DNA from: Halorarum salinum
Lineage (GTDB): Archaea; Halobacteriota; Halobacteria; Halobacteriales; Haloferacaceae
Direction of reading: 5' to 3'
Length of the DNA stretch: 64,000 bases
Assembly: GCF_013402875.1 (NCBI RefSeq)
Contig: NZ_CP058579.1
Location: 2,790,001-2,854,000 of the forward strand
Position 1 is the first letter of the stretch. The number at the start of each line of letters is the position of its first letter. The translations under genes and the position numbers were made by a program. The notes below the pieces were generated by a model. The model searched no databases, was not told the origin of the DNA, and saw only the letters and a list, made by a program, of their open reading frames with translations. Shown piece by piece: positions 17,084 to 25,692 of the stretch.

Positions 17084-18370
17084 TCAGTCCTCCAGGCGCT
17101 CGCGGACGCTCGCGGCGTGGGCCTCCAGCCCCTCCGCCTCCGCGAGCGTCGTCACCGTCCCCGAGAGCTCCGCGAGCGCGTCCGCGGAGAGCCGCTGGAC
17201 GGTCGAGGAGCGGAGGAACGTGTCCACCGAGAGCCCGCCGAACGCCTTGGCCCCGCCGTTCGTCGGGAGGACGTGGTTCGTCCCGGAGGCGTAATCGCCG
17301 GCGGCGACCGGCGTGTGCGGCCCGAGGAACGCCGATCCGACGTTCGTGATCCGGTCGAGCAGCGCCTCGTCGTCGGCCGCCTGGACCGAGAGGTGCTCCG
17401 GCGCGTACTCCTCGGCGAACAGCACCGCCTCGGACATCGAGCGCGCGTACAGCACGCCCGAGGCGTCGTTCGCGAGCGCCGCCTCGATGGCGTCGGCCCG
17501 CTCGCGCTCGGGGAACCGCTCGCGGACCGCGGCGACGACGTCGGCCGCGAGTCCCTCGTCGTCCGTCACGGCGACGACGCTCGCCTCCGGGTCGTGTTCG
17601 GCCTGCGCGAGCAGTTCCGCGGCGACGAATCGGGGCTCCGCCGTGTCGTCGGCGAGGACGAGCACCTCGGAGGGGCCGGCGAGGAAGTCGATCTCCACGT
17701 CGCCCCGGACCTCGGCCTTCGCCGCGGTGACCCACTTGTTCCCGGGGCCGACCACCTTGCGGACCGACGTGACGGTCTCGGTCCCGTACGCGAGCGCGGC
17801 GACGGCCTGCGCGCCGCCGACCGAGTAGACCGCGTCGGCGCCTGCCTCGTGGATGGCCGCGAGCGTGACCGGGTTCACCTCCTCGGCGGGCGGGGTCGCG
17901 ACGGCGACGTGCTCGACGCCGGCGACCGTCGCGGGGACGACGCCCATGATGGCCGAGGAGGGGTAGGCCGCCGCGCCGCCGGGAACGTAGACGCCGATCC
18001 GGTCGAGCGGGCGGAACCGCCGGCCGAGCGTCCGCCCCTCGGAGAACTCCCTCGTCCAGTCCTCGGGGAGCTGTGCCTCGTGGAACTCCCGGACGTTCGC
18101 GATGGCCTCCCGGACCGCGGCCATCGTCCCGTCGTCCACCTCGGCGGCGGCGCGTTCGGCCTCGTCGGTCACCTCGAGGTTGCCGACCTCGACGCCGTCG
18201 AACTCGCGGGAGAACTCCCGGAGCGCGACGTCGCCCTCCTCGCGGACCTGCCCGACGACGTCCGCCACGTCGTCGCGGACGCCCGCCACCCCCGCGTCGC
18301 GATCGAAGAACGCCCGGCGCTCGTCGGGGGAGAGCTCCGCGACGGCGCGGGCTTCGAGGTTCGATGTCAT
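17084..18370 (-). CDS. hisD: histidinol dehydrogenase
   Basis: 428 residues, full length for HisD. Recognised by the family blocks RIGVYVPGGAAAYPSSAIMG, VNPVTLAAIHEAGADAVYSVGGAQAVAALAYG, KVVGPGNKWVTAAK, DFLAGPSEVLVLAD, HDPEASVVAV and TNHVLPTNGGAKAFGGLS. Oxidises L-histidinol to L-histidine with two NAD+ in the last steps of histidine biosynthesis, zinc-dependent. The His/Glu ligands lie in these blocks. Isolated here from other his genes, as is usual in haloarchaea. Confidence 0.97.
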   Translation of the reverse strand: MTSNLEARAVAELSPDERRAFFDRDAGVAGVRDDVADVVGQVREEGDVALREFSREFDGVEVGNLEVTDEAERAAAEVDDGTMAAVREAIANVREFHEAQLPEDWTREFSEGRTLGRRFRPLDRIGVYVPGGAAAYPSSAIMGVVPATVAGVEHVAVATPPAEEVNPVTLAAIHEAGADAVYSVGGAQAVAALAYGTETVTSVRKVVGPGNKWVTAAKAEVRGDVEIDFLAGPSEVLVLADDTAEPRFVAAELLAQAEHDPEASVVAVTDDEGLAADVVAAVRERFPERERADAIEAALANDASGVLYARSMSEAVLFAEEYAPEHLSVQAADDEALLDRITNVGSAFLGPHTPVAAGDYASGTNHVLPTNGGAKAFGGLSVDTFLRSSTVQRLSADALAELSGTVTTLAEAEGLEAHAASVRERLED

Positions 18371-18509
18371 GTCGTCGGCTCCGGTCCGCCGCGGAAAAGA
18401 CGTTCCGGTCCCGCGAGCGGCCGTCTCACGCGGTCGGACGCCGCGCCGGCCGGCCGGCGGAGAGCCCGCGGGAAGCCGACGTCCGGGAGCCGTACCGAAG
18501 AGCCCGTTC

Positions 18510-19247
18510 CTACGCGCCGGTTTCGCCGTCCGTGTGCTCGGCGGCCGCCCCCTCCCCGCCCGCCTCCCGCCAGTAGAACCGCGGGCCGAGACTCATGTAG
18601 CCGAGCGCGAGGAACAGCAGCGCGAACGCGAACACGTCGCCGGGGCGGCCCGGGAGGAGGATCGCGCCGGCCTGCACGGCGCCCATGACGAGCGCGTCCC
18701 GCCAGTGGAGGTCCGGATACCGGATGGGCGTCACCATCAGGACGGCGAGTACCGTCGCGAGTCCGAGCAGCAACGTGGGCGAGCCCATCCCGGCCAGCGT
18801 TCCCGCGGCCACGATGGTGGCCGCGAGGGTCGTCTGTACGCCGTGGGTCGTCTTCTCCCCCTCGTCCTCCACGTTGTACACGCCGAGTCGGACGACCGCC
18901 ATCGAGACGAACAGCGCCGGCACGACCGCGGAGGCGACGAACAGCGCCGGCGAGCCCGCCCACGTCCACTCGCCGGTGGCGACGACCGCGACCAGGACCG
19001 CCGGGGCGACGCCGAAGGAGGCGACGTCCGCGAGCGAGTCGAGGTGGGGCCCCACCGGCGTCCCGCCGTACTTCCGGGCGAGCACGCCATCGAGTCCGTC
19101 CGCGACGGCGGCGAGGAGGACGAGTCGAGCCGCCGTGGCCGGGTCGAACGTCGCGGCCAGCGCCGCCAGGAGCCCGAGCGCGGCGTTCCCGGTCGTGACG
19201 AGGTCGGCCACCCCCAGTCGCGAGACGAACCGCGGCCGCCGGGACAT
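18510..19247 (-). CDS. pssA: CDP-alcohol phosphatidyltransferase, probably archaetidylserine synthase
   Basis: 245 residues with six to eight membrane segments. The catalytic CDP-alcohol motif is intact: DGVLAR, then G, then LDSLAD within residues about 51-70, as in other family members though one residue shorter between Arg and Gly. The following FGVAPAVLVAVVA and VRLGVYNVEDEGEKTTHGVQTTLAA segments match the serine branch (PssA-like). It likely makes archaetidylserine from CDP-archaeol and serine in the cytoplasmic membrane. In haloarchaea this activity is part of the lipid-attached protein-sorting pathway. The exact alcohol is inferred. Confidence 0.82.
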   Translation of the reverse strand: MSRRPRFVSRLGVADLVTTGNAALGLLAALAATFDPATAARLVLLAAVADGLDGVLARKYGGTPVGPHLDSLADVASFGVAPAVLVAVVATGEWTWAGSPALFVASAVVPALFVSMAVVRLGVYNVEDEGEKTTHGVQTTLAATIVAAGTLAGMGSPTLLLGLATVLAVLMVTPIRYPDLHWRDALVMGAVQAGAILLPGRPGDVFAFALLFLALGYMSLGPRFYWREAGGEGAAAEHTDGETGA

Positions 19248-19344
19248 GTTCCCCCGGTGGATGAGGCCGGATTTACGTCTTTACATCCCGCGTGCCCGTT
19301 CGGCAGGCCCCGCGAGCCGCCCCGCACGCCCCGAAATCGGGGGC

Positions 19345-19351
19345 CATATAT
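19345..19351 (+). promoter_or_regulatory. TATA box of the halocyanin-like gene
   Basis: CATATAT lies 24-30 bases before the ATG at 19375. Confidence 0.65.
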
Positions 19352-19374
19352 CCCGTCGGCACCGATCCCCGGCC

Positions 19375-19788
19375 ATGCGACGACGACGGTTCCTGGCGAC
19401 CGCCGGCGCGGCCGCGACGCTCGCCGTCTCGGGCTGTCTCGGCGACGCGCTCGCCGAGGACGACTACGACGTCGGCATGACCGCGGAGGCGTTCCGCCCG
19501 CGGGAGTTCACGACGACCGTCGGCGAGGAGGTCGTCTGGGCGAACACCTCCTCGCGCGCCCACTCGGTGACCGCCTACGAGGACACCCTCCCGGAGGGCG
19601 CCGACTACTTCGCCACGGGCGGGTTCGACTCCGAGGCCGCCGCCCGCGACGCCTGGGACGGGAACGACGGCGCCATCACGAGCGGGGAGACGTTCTCGCA
19701 CGCGTTCGAGGTCGCCGGCGAGTACTCCTACCTCTGCATCCCGCACGAACGGGCGGGGATGGTCGGGACCGTCGTCGTCGAGGAGTAG
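19375..19788 (+). CDS. halocyanin-like blue copper protein, Tat lipoprotein
   Basis: 137 residues. N-terminus MRRRRFLATAGAAATLAVSG is a twin-arginine signal ending at the lipobox SGC (C21), so exported folded and lipid-anchored. The cupredoxin domain has copper ligands H63 (ARSRAHSVTAY), C121, H124 and M129 (YLCIPHERAGM). Halocyanins carry electrons on the outer face of the membrane. The TATA box at 19345-19351 fixes the start. Monocistronic. Confidence 0.92.
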   Translation: MRRRRFLATAGAAATLAVSGCLGDALAEDDYDVGMTAEAFRPREFTTTVGEEVVWANTSSRAHSVTAYEDTLPEGADYFATGGFDSEAAARDAWDGNDGAITSGETFSHAFEVAGEYSYLCIPHERAGMVGTVVVEE

Positions 19789-19924
19789 ACGCCCACGCGT
19801 TTCTACCGGATTGGAGCGGTTTCCACGCGGAAACCGTTCGGCAGCGACGGAGTCGCCGCTCGCGTCGTCTGCCGCCGAAAAACGTCGAAATCGAGTCGCT
19901 ATGCGGTGGACGGCGTCCGTGGAG

Positions 19925-20575
19925 CTACGCCTCGTCGCCCTCGACGGCGACGTCCTCCTCGTCCACGTCGACGGCGGCCTCCTCCTCGGCGGCGACCTCC
20001 TCGGGCCGGGCCTCGAGCGAGAGCTTCTGGACCTCGACGCGGCGAAGCGGGTAGATGGTCTTCGCCTCGCCGTAGATGGCCGAGGAGAGTCGGCCCTCGA
20101 CGACGGAGTCGACGAGCCCCTCGAACGTCCGGTCCGCGGCGGCCTCCTCGACGATGTCGGTCATCACCGAGCGGATGGCCTGCTCCTGGGAGCGGTCGGC
20201 CTTCTTCGTCGTGAACGCCGCGGGCTGGAGCCGGACGCGGTAGTCGTCGGTCGTGCGGACCGTGAGGACCGCGTCGACCTTCGAGGCGCCGCGGCGGACG
20301 AGCGAGCGCAGGTAGTCCCGCGCCAGTTCGTGCTCGATGAACTCGGTGTACGCCGAGTCCGAGCCGACGTCCGTGATCTTGAACGTCAGCTTCGTGTTGT
20401 TCTTGCTCTGGTCGTCGGTCAGGTCGCCGAGGGTCGTCTCGACGGTCCGTCCGATGACCTGGTTCGGTTCCTCGGCGATGGTCTCGCCGAGCTCGGCCCT
20501 GTCGAACTGCTCGGGCGCGAGCACGGTGTACCACCGCTTGCCCTGTCGCTGTCGTGAGACTGATCGTTCACTCAT
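19925..20575 (-). CDS. rps3ae: 30S ribosomal protein S3ae (eS1)
   Basis: 216 residues, normal for archaeal S3ae. Recognisable from KRWYTVLAPEQFDRAELGETIAEEPNQVIGRTVE, LTDDQSKNNTKLTFKI, VRRGASKVDAVL and the long acidic C-tail (EEEAAVDVDEEDVAVEGDEA). It sits on the 30S platform near the mRNA exit. Its ATGAGTGA start overlaps the pcc1 stop by 8 bases, so translation is coupled in the S15/RecJ-like/Pcc1/S3ae unit. Confidence 0.97.
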   Translation of the reverse strand: MSERSVSRQRQGKRWYTVLAPEQFDRAELGETIAEEPNQVIGRTVETTLGDLTDDQSKNNTKLTFKITDVGSDSAYTEFIEHELARDYLRSLVRRGASKVDAVLTVRTTDDYRVRLQPAAFTTKKADRSQEQAIRSVMTDIVEEAAADRTFEGLVDSVVEGRLSSAIYGEAKTIYPLRRVEVQKLSLEARPEEVAAEEEAAVDVDEEDVAVEGDEA

Positions 20576-20894
20576 GTGTGTCGTTGTGTTCGCTAGATTC
20601 GCTGTGGTCGCTGCCGTCGCCGCGTTCGGTCCCGTCGTCCACGTCGCGAGCGCTCGCGACGACCGCGTCCGCCGCGGCGACGTTCACGAGGTAGTCGTCC
20701 GCGGAGGCGTGGAGCCCGCCGGTCGTGTCCCGTTCGATCCGCGTGCGGACGACGTCGCCGTCCGCCTCGGTGCGGATCTGCGGGGTGTTGTCCGGCGCGA
20801 GCGCGGCGGCCACGGTCCGCGCGGCCGCCGCGTCGGCGTGGCGCGTCTCGAACGTCGCGGTCCGGGGTTCCTCGGTCCGACTCCGTTCGCTCAT
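20568..20894 (-). CDS. pcc1: KEOPS complex subunit Pcc1
   Basis: 108 residues. The first ~80 match Pcc1: TATFETRHADAAAARTVAAALAPDNTPQIRTEADGDVV... TGGLHASADDYLVNVAAADAVVA. Pcc1 is the dimerising subunit of KEOPS, with Kae1, Bud32 and Cgi121, that adds t6A to position 37 of ANN-decoding tRNAs. The last ~25 residues are a low-complexity D/S/H/E extension (SDHSESSEHNDTHE). It overlaps the upstream stop by four bases and the downstream S3ae start by eight. The frame is open much further upstream, but only this part is real. Confidence 0.88.
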   Translation of the reverse strand: MSERSRTEEPRTATFETRHADAAAARTVAAALAPDNTPQIRTEADGDVVRTRIERDTTGGLHASADDYLVNVAAADAVVASARDVDDGTERGDGSDHSESSEHNDTHE

Positions 20895-22030
20895 AGCGCC
20901 CCCCTGAACCCGCCCACGAACGACTCGACGTCGCCGTCGAACCTCGCGTCGCCGAGCCGGGCGTCGCCACTGGCCGTGCCGTCCCCGGCCGCTTCCCGGA
21001 GTGCGGCCGTGACGTCCGTCGTCCCGTCGACGCCGGCCGCCGCGGCAGCGCCGTCGGCGACCACGAGCGCGACCGGCTCGGGCGACGCGAAGTCGCGCGC
21101 CAGCCGCGCCGCGGTCGCGAGGACGGCGTGGCCGTCCGACTCGCCGTCGATCCGGACGACGAAGGCGCCGTCGTAGCGGCTCGTCGACGGGTCGTCGAGC
21201 AGGCCGTGTGCGGCGGTCGCGTGCGAGCGCCAGGCGTCGAGCGCGGCCTCGCGGGCGACGTCGTTGCCGAGCGCGAGCGCGACGCCCAGCCCTGGCGCCT
21301 CCCGTGCGGTCGCCGAGAGCACGTCCGCGTACCCGCCGAGGGTCTCGAACGGGCCCTCCGGCGTCGCGTACGGGTGGAGCGCGCGGCCGACCGCCTCGGC
21401 CGCCCGCGGCGGCGCGTCGGCGGTCGCGTCGAGCGCGACCGCGGAGGCGAGCCGGCGTCGGTCGTCGTCGTCCGGTTCCGCCGGGTAGTCGAGGTCGGCC
21501 AGCAGCGCGCGCGCCGCCTCGGGGTCGCCGGAGAACGGCGCCCGGAACAGCGCCGAGCCCGCGAGCCCGTCGGCCGGGTCGGCGGTCGGCACGGCGACGC
21601 CGGGCCGACGCTCGACCGCGTCGCGACGCTCGGCCGACTCGAGGAGCGAGCCGCTCCCGTCCGCGCCCGGCGCCGACTCGGCGGCGACGACCCCCGCGAG
21701 CCCCACGACGGGGTCGGGGTCGGCGCCGAGTTCCGCCACGACCTCGGCCGCGACGACCGACACGGGCCGGTCGCCGGCCGGGACGAACGTCGCGTCGGGC
21801 GCAGTCCAGCCGAGGGCGACGGGCGTCCCGTCGCCGTCGGGGGCCGTCCCCGCGCGGGTCGTTCGGACGTGGAACGGCGTGCTGGCCGAGCGGAGCGCGC
21901 GTGCGAGCAGGCCGGCGGCCGCGAGCGCGTCGCCCGTCGGGCGGGCGCAGAGGCGGACGAACTCGGCCTCGCGCAGCGTCGCCGCTACCGCGTCGGGGGC
22001 TGGCGGGTCGGCCGCGCGGGACGTGGACAT
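20891..22030 (-). CDS. RecJ/Cdc45-like DHH-superfamily protein with degenerate active site
   Basis: 379 residues, alanine-rich. The position where active RecJ has a DxDGDA-type motif reads RPTGDALAAAGLLARAL, and I see no DHH motif downstream, so the catalytic metal site looks lost. It is related to the archaeal RecJ-like/GAN/Cdc45 family that associates with the replication (CMG) complex. Conserved haloarchaeal neighbours (S15, Pcc1, S3ae) are maintained. It lies 6 bases after the S15 stop and overlaps pcc1. An enzymatic nuclease role seems unlikely from these residues; a scaffolding role is inference. Confidence 0.7.
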   Translation of the reverse strand: MSTSRAADPPAPDAVAATLREAEFVRLCARPTGDALAAAGLLARALRSASTPFHVRTTRAGTAPDGDGTPVALGWTAPDATFVPAGDRPVSVVAAEVVAELGADPDPVVGLAGVVAAESAPGADGSGSLLESAERRDAVERRPGVAVPTADPADGLAGSALFRAPFSGDPEAARALLADLDYPAEPDDDDRRRLASAVALDATADAPPRAAEAVGRALHPYATPEGPFETLGGYADVLSATAREAPGLGVALALGNDVAREAALDAWRSHATAAHGLLDDPSTSRYDGAFVVRIDGESDGHAVLATAARLARDFASPEPVALVVADGAAAAAGVDGTTDVTAALREAAGDGTASGDARLGDARFDGDVESFVGGFRGAL

Positions 22031-22036
22031 CGTGGT

Positions 22037-22501
22037 CTACTCGAGGAGCCGTTTCGCGGCGCCGTAGCTGTACTTGAAGTCCTCGTCGAGTTCGTCGCCC
22101 CGGTAGTAGTTCACCAGGCGACGGATCTTCGACTCCGTGTTCTGGAGCGCGCGCTTGTTCTGTGCGTCCTGCGCGTTCTCGTCCACGTGCTCGCGCAGGC
22201 GGACGGCGCGCTCGAGGAGGTTCCGCAGGTCCTCGGGGAGCTCCGGCGCGGCGTCGTTCTCCTCGAGGATCTCGGTGACCTTCTTGCCGGTCGCGAGCTT
22301 CACGTCGGGGACGGGCGTGCCCTTCACGCCCTCGTCGCGGAGCGCCAGGCCGATCCGGCTGGGGTCGTGCCCCTGCTCCGCGAGTTCGACGACGCGTTCC
22401 TCGACGTCCTCGGCGTCTACGTCGCTCCACTCCGGGGGTTCGTCTGCCACCGGGTGGTCCGAACCGGACGAACCGCGGCGGCGTGTGTGCATTCGTGCCA
22501 T
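22037..22501 (-). CDS. rps15: 30S ribosomal protein S15 (uS15)
   Basis: 154 residues, archaeal length. Start MARMHTRRRGSSGSDHP is the typical family N-terminus and is preferred over a frame 16 codons longer. The S15 core follows: EDVEERVVELAEQGHDPSRIGLALRDEGVKGTP, NKRALQNTESKIRRLVNYYRG. It binds 16S rRNA early in 30S assembly. First gene of the S15/RecJ-like/Pcc1/S3ae unit. Confidence 0.98.
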   Translation of the reverse strand: MARMHTRRRGSSGSDHPVADEPPEWSDVDAEDVEERVVELAEQGHDPSRIGLALRDEGVKGTPVPDVKLATGKKVTEILEENDAAPELPEDLRNLLERAVRLREHVDENAQDAQNKRALQNTESKIRRLVNYYRGDELDEDFKYSYGAAKRLLE

Positions 22502-22768
22502 ATTACTGGTTGGAACGCACGCACCGCAGAAGCGAGCCGCCGCCGGCACCTAGCGCGTCCGCACCGTCGCCGTGACGGCGCGGATACGGCTGGCCGACGG
22601 GGGCACCTCCGCAATCTCGAAGCCCACGGCGGGCGAGTCAGATTTGCGGCCGTGCTGTTCCCATCCGCACGTGCTCCCGCGACGGGTTAAACCGTTTCGG
22701 GTCGGTCGCGGCACGCGCCGGACGTCGGGTGCTGGTACCGCCAGTACGGTTTTCCTCCGCGGCGTCCT

Positions 22769-24130
22769 ATGGTTTCGTACATGGTCACGACGCGACCGCT
22801 GGTGACGCTACGTGGACTCCGCGCCGAAGTCGCGTGGCTGCTCGTCGTCGTGCTCGTCGCTTGCGCGGTTCGGTTCCTGACGCTCGGGGAACTGGACTGG
22901 GCCGTGTTCGTCGCGCTCGTCGTGGCCGTCGCGGTCGTTCCGCCGGCCATCGAACGCGACCCGGCCGTGACGATGCCCTGGCCCCTGCTCGCGCTGGTCT
23001 CGGTTCCAGTTCTCCTGCGTGCGGCCGGCGTGGTGAGCGCGGCCACGCCGTTCCTCGTGATGGCGGGGCTGGCGCTGCTCGCCGCCATCGCGCTCGACTC
23101 GTACACGTCGCTCGCGCTGACCCCCCGCTTCTCCGTCGTCTTCGTGATCGTCACTACGATGGCGTTCGCGGCCGTCTGGACCGTCGGTACCTGGGCGTCC
23201 GACGTCCTCCTCGGGACCGAGTTCGTGGGCGGACAGACGGAGCTCATGTGGGACATCGTGGCCGCGACCGGGGCGGGCGTCGTCGCCGGGTTCGTGTTCG
23301 AGGCGTACTTCCGGCTCTCGGATCGCCCCGACCGTCCCGACGCACCGACTGGCGACACCCGAGTCGAGGGGGTCGCCGAGGAATCGGACGACGACGGGTC
23401 CGCGGACGATGCCGGATCCGCGGACGACCGCGCCGAACGCTCCGACCACGACGGCCGCCACGAGCGGCCCAATCGACGGGACACGGCCGAGTCGAAGGTG
23501 GATCTCCCCGGCGACCGTCGCCAGCAACGGTGGGCGGTTCACGCGATGCGCTCGATCCTGGCGCTCATCGCGGTCGTGGGCGCCGTCCAGTTCAACGTCG
23601 GAATGTTCCTCAACGGCGCCGTCACGCTGGCGGTCACGTTCGCCCCCGCCCTCCTCAGGCGGGAGTACGGCTACCCGATGGGCGTCGGCCTGACGCTGTG
23701 GGTGACCGCGGCCGTCGGCCTCCACGCCGTCGGCGTGATCGGACCGTATCGACAGTTCGGCTGGTACGACTCGGTCGCGCACGCGCTGTCGGCGACGCTC
23801 ATCGCTGGCATCGGCTACGCGCTGGCGCGCGCCGTCGAACTCCACACCGACGCGGTCGACTTCCAGCCCACGTTCCGGAGCGTGTTCGTCGTCCTGTTCG
23901 TCCTCGCCGCGGGCGTCGCCTGGGAGCTCCTCGAGTTCGCGAGCGGCGGCGTCGCGGCAGTCTTCGGGGGACGAGCGGCGCTGGCTCAGTACGGTACCGG
24001 CGACATCGTCAACGACCTCGCGTTCAACGCAGCGGGCGGCGTGCTGATCGCGGTGCTCACCGTCGGCCGTTTCGAGGCCGTCGCTCGGTCGCTCGCGAGT
24101 CGGGTCGGCGTTTTCGCGCGGAATCAGTAG
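22769..24130 (+). CDS. large membrane protein, fusion of both halves of the 8961-10264 pair
   Basis: 453 residues. Residues about 1-190 (six hydrophobic segments ending VVAGFVFEAYFRLSD) resemble the 9623-10264 product. A long acidic soluble linker of ~65 residues (DTRVEGVAEESDDDGSADD and beyond) follows. Residues about 256-453 (WAVHAMRSILAL; REYGYPMGVGLTLW; WYDSVAHALSATL; AWELLEFASGG; DIVNDLAFNAAGGVL) resemble the 8961-9626 product. Function unknown. An alternative ATG at 22781 would shorten it by four residues. It is the last core gene before tRNA-Ala and the island. Confidence 0.8.
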   Translation: MVSYMVTTRPLVTLRGLRAEVAWLLVVVLVACAVRFLTLGELDWAVFVALVVAVAVVPPAIERDPAVTMPWPLLALVSVPVLLRAAGVVSAATPFLVMAGLALLAAIALDSYTSLALTPRFSVVFVIVTTMAFAAVWTVGTWASDVLLGTEFVGGQTELMWDIVAATGAGVVAGFVFEAYFRLSDRPDRPDAPTGDTRVEGVAEESDDDGSADDAGSADDRAERSDHDGRHERPNRRDTAESKVDLPGDRRQQRWAVHAMRSILALIAVVGAVQFNVGMFLNGAVTLAVTFAPALLRREYGYPMGVGLTLWVTAAVGLHAVGVIGPYRQFGWYDSVAHALSATLIAGIGYALARAVELHTDAVDFQPTFRSVFVVLFVLAAGVAWELLEFASGGVAAVFGGRAALAQYGTGDIVNDLAFNAAGGVLIAVLTVGRFEAVARSLASRVGVFARNQ

Positions 24131-24200
24131 CGTCGGGTTCCGGCGGTCGTGGTCCCGTGGGGCCGTCACTCGTTCGCAGACGGCGACGTGAACCGAGGGG

Positions 24201-24206
24201 TTTATG
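24201..24206 (+). promoter_or_regulatory. TATA box of tRNA-Ala
   Basis: TTTATG 29-34 bases upstream of the tRNA 5' end at 24235. Confidence 0.55.
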
Positions 24207-24234
24207 CCCGAACCTCGGTTACGGAGGAGTGCGA

Positions 24235-24306
24235 GGGCTCGTAGATCAGTGGTAGATCACTCCCTTGGCATGGGAGAGGCCCCGGGTTCAAATCCCGGCG
24301 AGTCCA
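24235..24306 (+). tRNA. tRNA-Ala (anticodon GGC)
   Basis: 72 nt. Acceptor GGGCTCG pairs with CGAGTCC, one G-U pair, discriminator A. The anticodon stem CTCCC/GGGAG closes loop TTGGCAT, anticodon GGC. The T arm is CCGGG-TTCAAAT-CCCGG. It borders the accessory island on its 3' side, the usual place for integration, but I find no clear second copy of its 3' end in the window. Confidence 0.95.
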
Positions 24307-24479
24307 CTCCGATTCCTGCGCCATACCCAGGGTCCACGACCGCAAGGTACTGACTCTGAGGCGGCCGGATTCGCCACTTCTGGGCTGACGACCGCTCCCT
24401 CAGCTCCGGGAGTTCAACACTTTTTCAGACGCGGGTCCCCGCCTGCTCGCGGTTTCGTGAGGGAACGAAGGTCGTCGGC

Positions 24480-24578
24480 GTGAGCGTTATCGACCTCCTC
24501 CTCTGCGACGACTGCGGGGGCGAGATCGAGGAGGACCAGCGATGCCCGGCGCTCGACGATGGGAGGTGCCGTCCATGA
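24480..24578 (+). CDS. 32-residue zinc-motif peptide, possible
   Basis: GTG start, VSVIDLLLCDDCGGEIEEDQ then RCPALDDGRCRP. CDDC plus two further cysteines suggest a metal-binding finger. Its TGA overlaps the ATG of the following primase-like gene (ATGA), consistent with real coupled translation in the source element. Low certainty because of the short length. Confidence 0.4.
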   Translation: MSVIDLLLCDDCGGEIEEDQRCPALDDGRCRP

Positions 24579-25692
24579 CGGGTAAGCCGTGCGATCACTG
24601 TGGCGAGCCCGCCACCGATGCCTTCCTCGGGGCTCCCATCTGCGAGCTGTGCGTCTTGGACGGCGACGCGCGTGCCGACTATACCAGTACGGGCGACAAG
24701 TCGACGTCCGAAGAACCGTCCAACGGTTTAGATAACGAGGCTGAAACGCCCGACTGCGTCGGGGAAGGGTCGACGGATTCGGCGGAAACCTGCCCTACGT
24801 CGGCGGCATCCGTCGGTAAGGCACGAACTCGGGGAGGAGAATTCAAGGAAGCGGCTGATGCGCGCGCCCAGGCGTGCTTCCGCACAGCCCTGGAGTGGTT
24901 CCACGCCCGCCTCGACGACCCGATACGCGACCATGGCCCCGACGGGGACCACCCGAGCGGCCCGATACGGCCCGGGAGTACTTCTGCGACTGGCGCGGGT
25001 GGACGCCAGAGACTGTCGAGGCGAAACGGCTGGGGTGGGCTCCGCCCGTGGACGAGGACGGGGATAGTGACGCATCCAGCCTCCTCCGGCACCTCCGGCA
25101 GGCGGGCTTCAGCGACCCGACCATCCTCAAGACGGGGCTGTTCACGGCCGACCTCCGGCCACTGTGGCAGGGGCGGTACGTATTCCCGTACTTCGACGTG
25201 GACGGGGAGCCTGTTTATGCTATCGCGCGCGTGACCGGTGGCGAGCGGGGCGGCGCGGACGGCGGCGAGGGCCATCCGGCCGACTTCATGTCCGGAAAGT
25301 ACGCGAAGCCCGCGCACACGAAGGAGTACGTCTCACTGTCCGAGCCGATATACGGTCTCGATACACTCCGCTCGGACGAGCCCGTGCTCATCACCGAGGG
25401 AATGCCGGACGCGGTGAGCGCCCACGAGGACGGATACGCGTGCCTCTCGCCGGTGACCAGGCAGTTCAAGAACTCCGACTACAAGTCGCTCCTCGACGCA
25501 CTCGATGCGCACGACGTGGAGCGCGTCTACGTCGTCCAGGACGCCGAGGAGGCCACGAGCGACCATGTCGACGAGCGCGAAGGGTGGCGCGCGCTCTCTC
25601 ACCCCCAGCGGAGTTCAGGGCTCGCGGGTGCCCTCACGACCGCGGCGCTTCTCGCCAAGCATGGGGTCGACGCCCGCGTGGGCGACCTCCCG
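24575..25692 (+). pseudogene. phage/plasmid primase-like (TOPRIM) gene, frameshifted
   Basis: Begins MTGKPCDHCGEPATDAF with a CxxC...CxLC zinc finger, then an acidic linker. It reaches FRTALEWFHARLDDPIRDHG in the first frame, but the continuation ERPDTAREYFCDWRGWTPET is in another frame from about 24952, so one base has been lost or gained near 24950. The second part has the primase-like phrase ETVEAKRLGW and a TOPRIM fold: VLITEGMPDAVSAHE with the EGxxDA acidic motif, and VYVVQDAEEA. Active TOPRIM proteins synthesise RNA primers or bind DNA. At about 25690 it runs into a polymerase remnant. Confidence 0.75.

Noticed and set aside
20568-22430. A 620-codon minus-strand frame
   Set aside because: Only the last 108 codons are Pcc1; the upstream part overlaps the RecJ-like gene in another frame.
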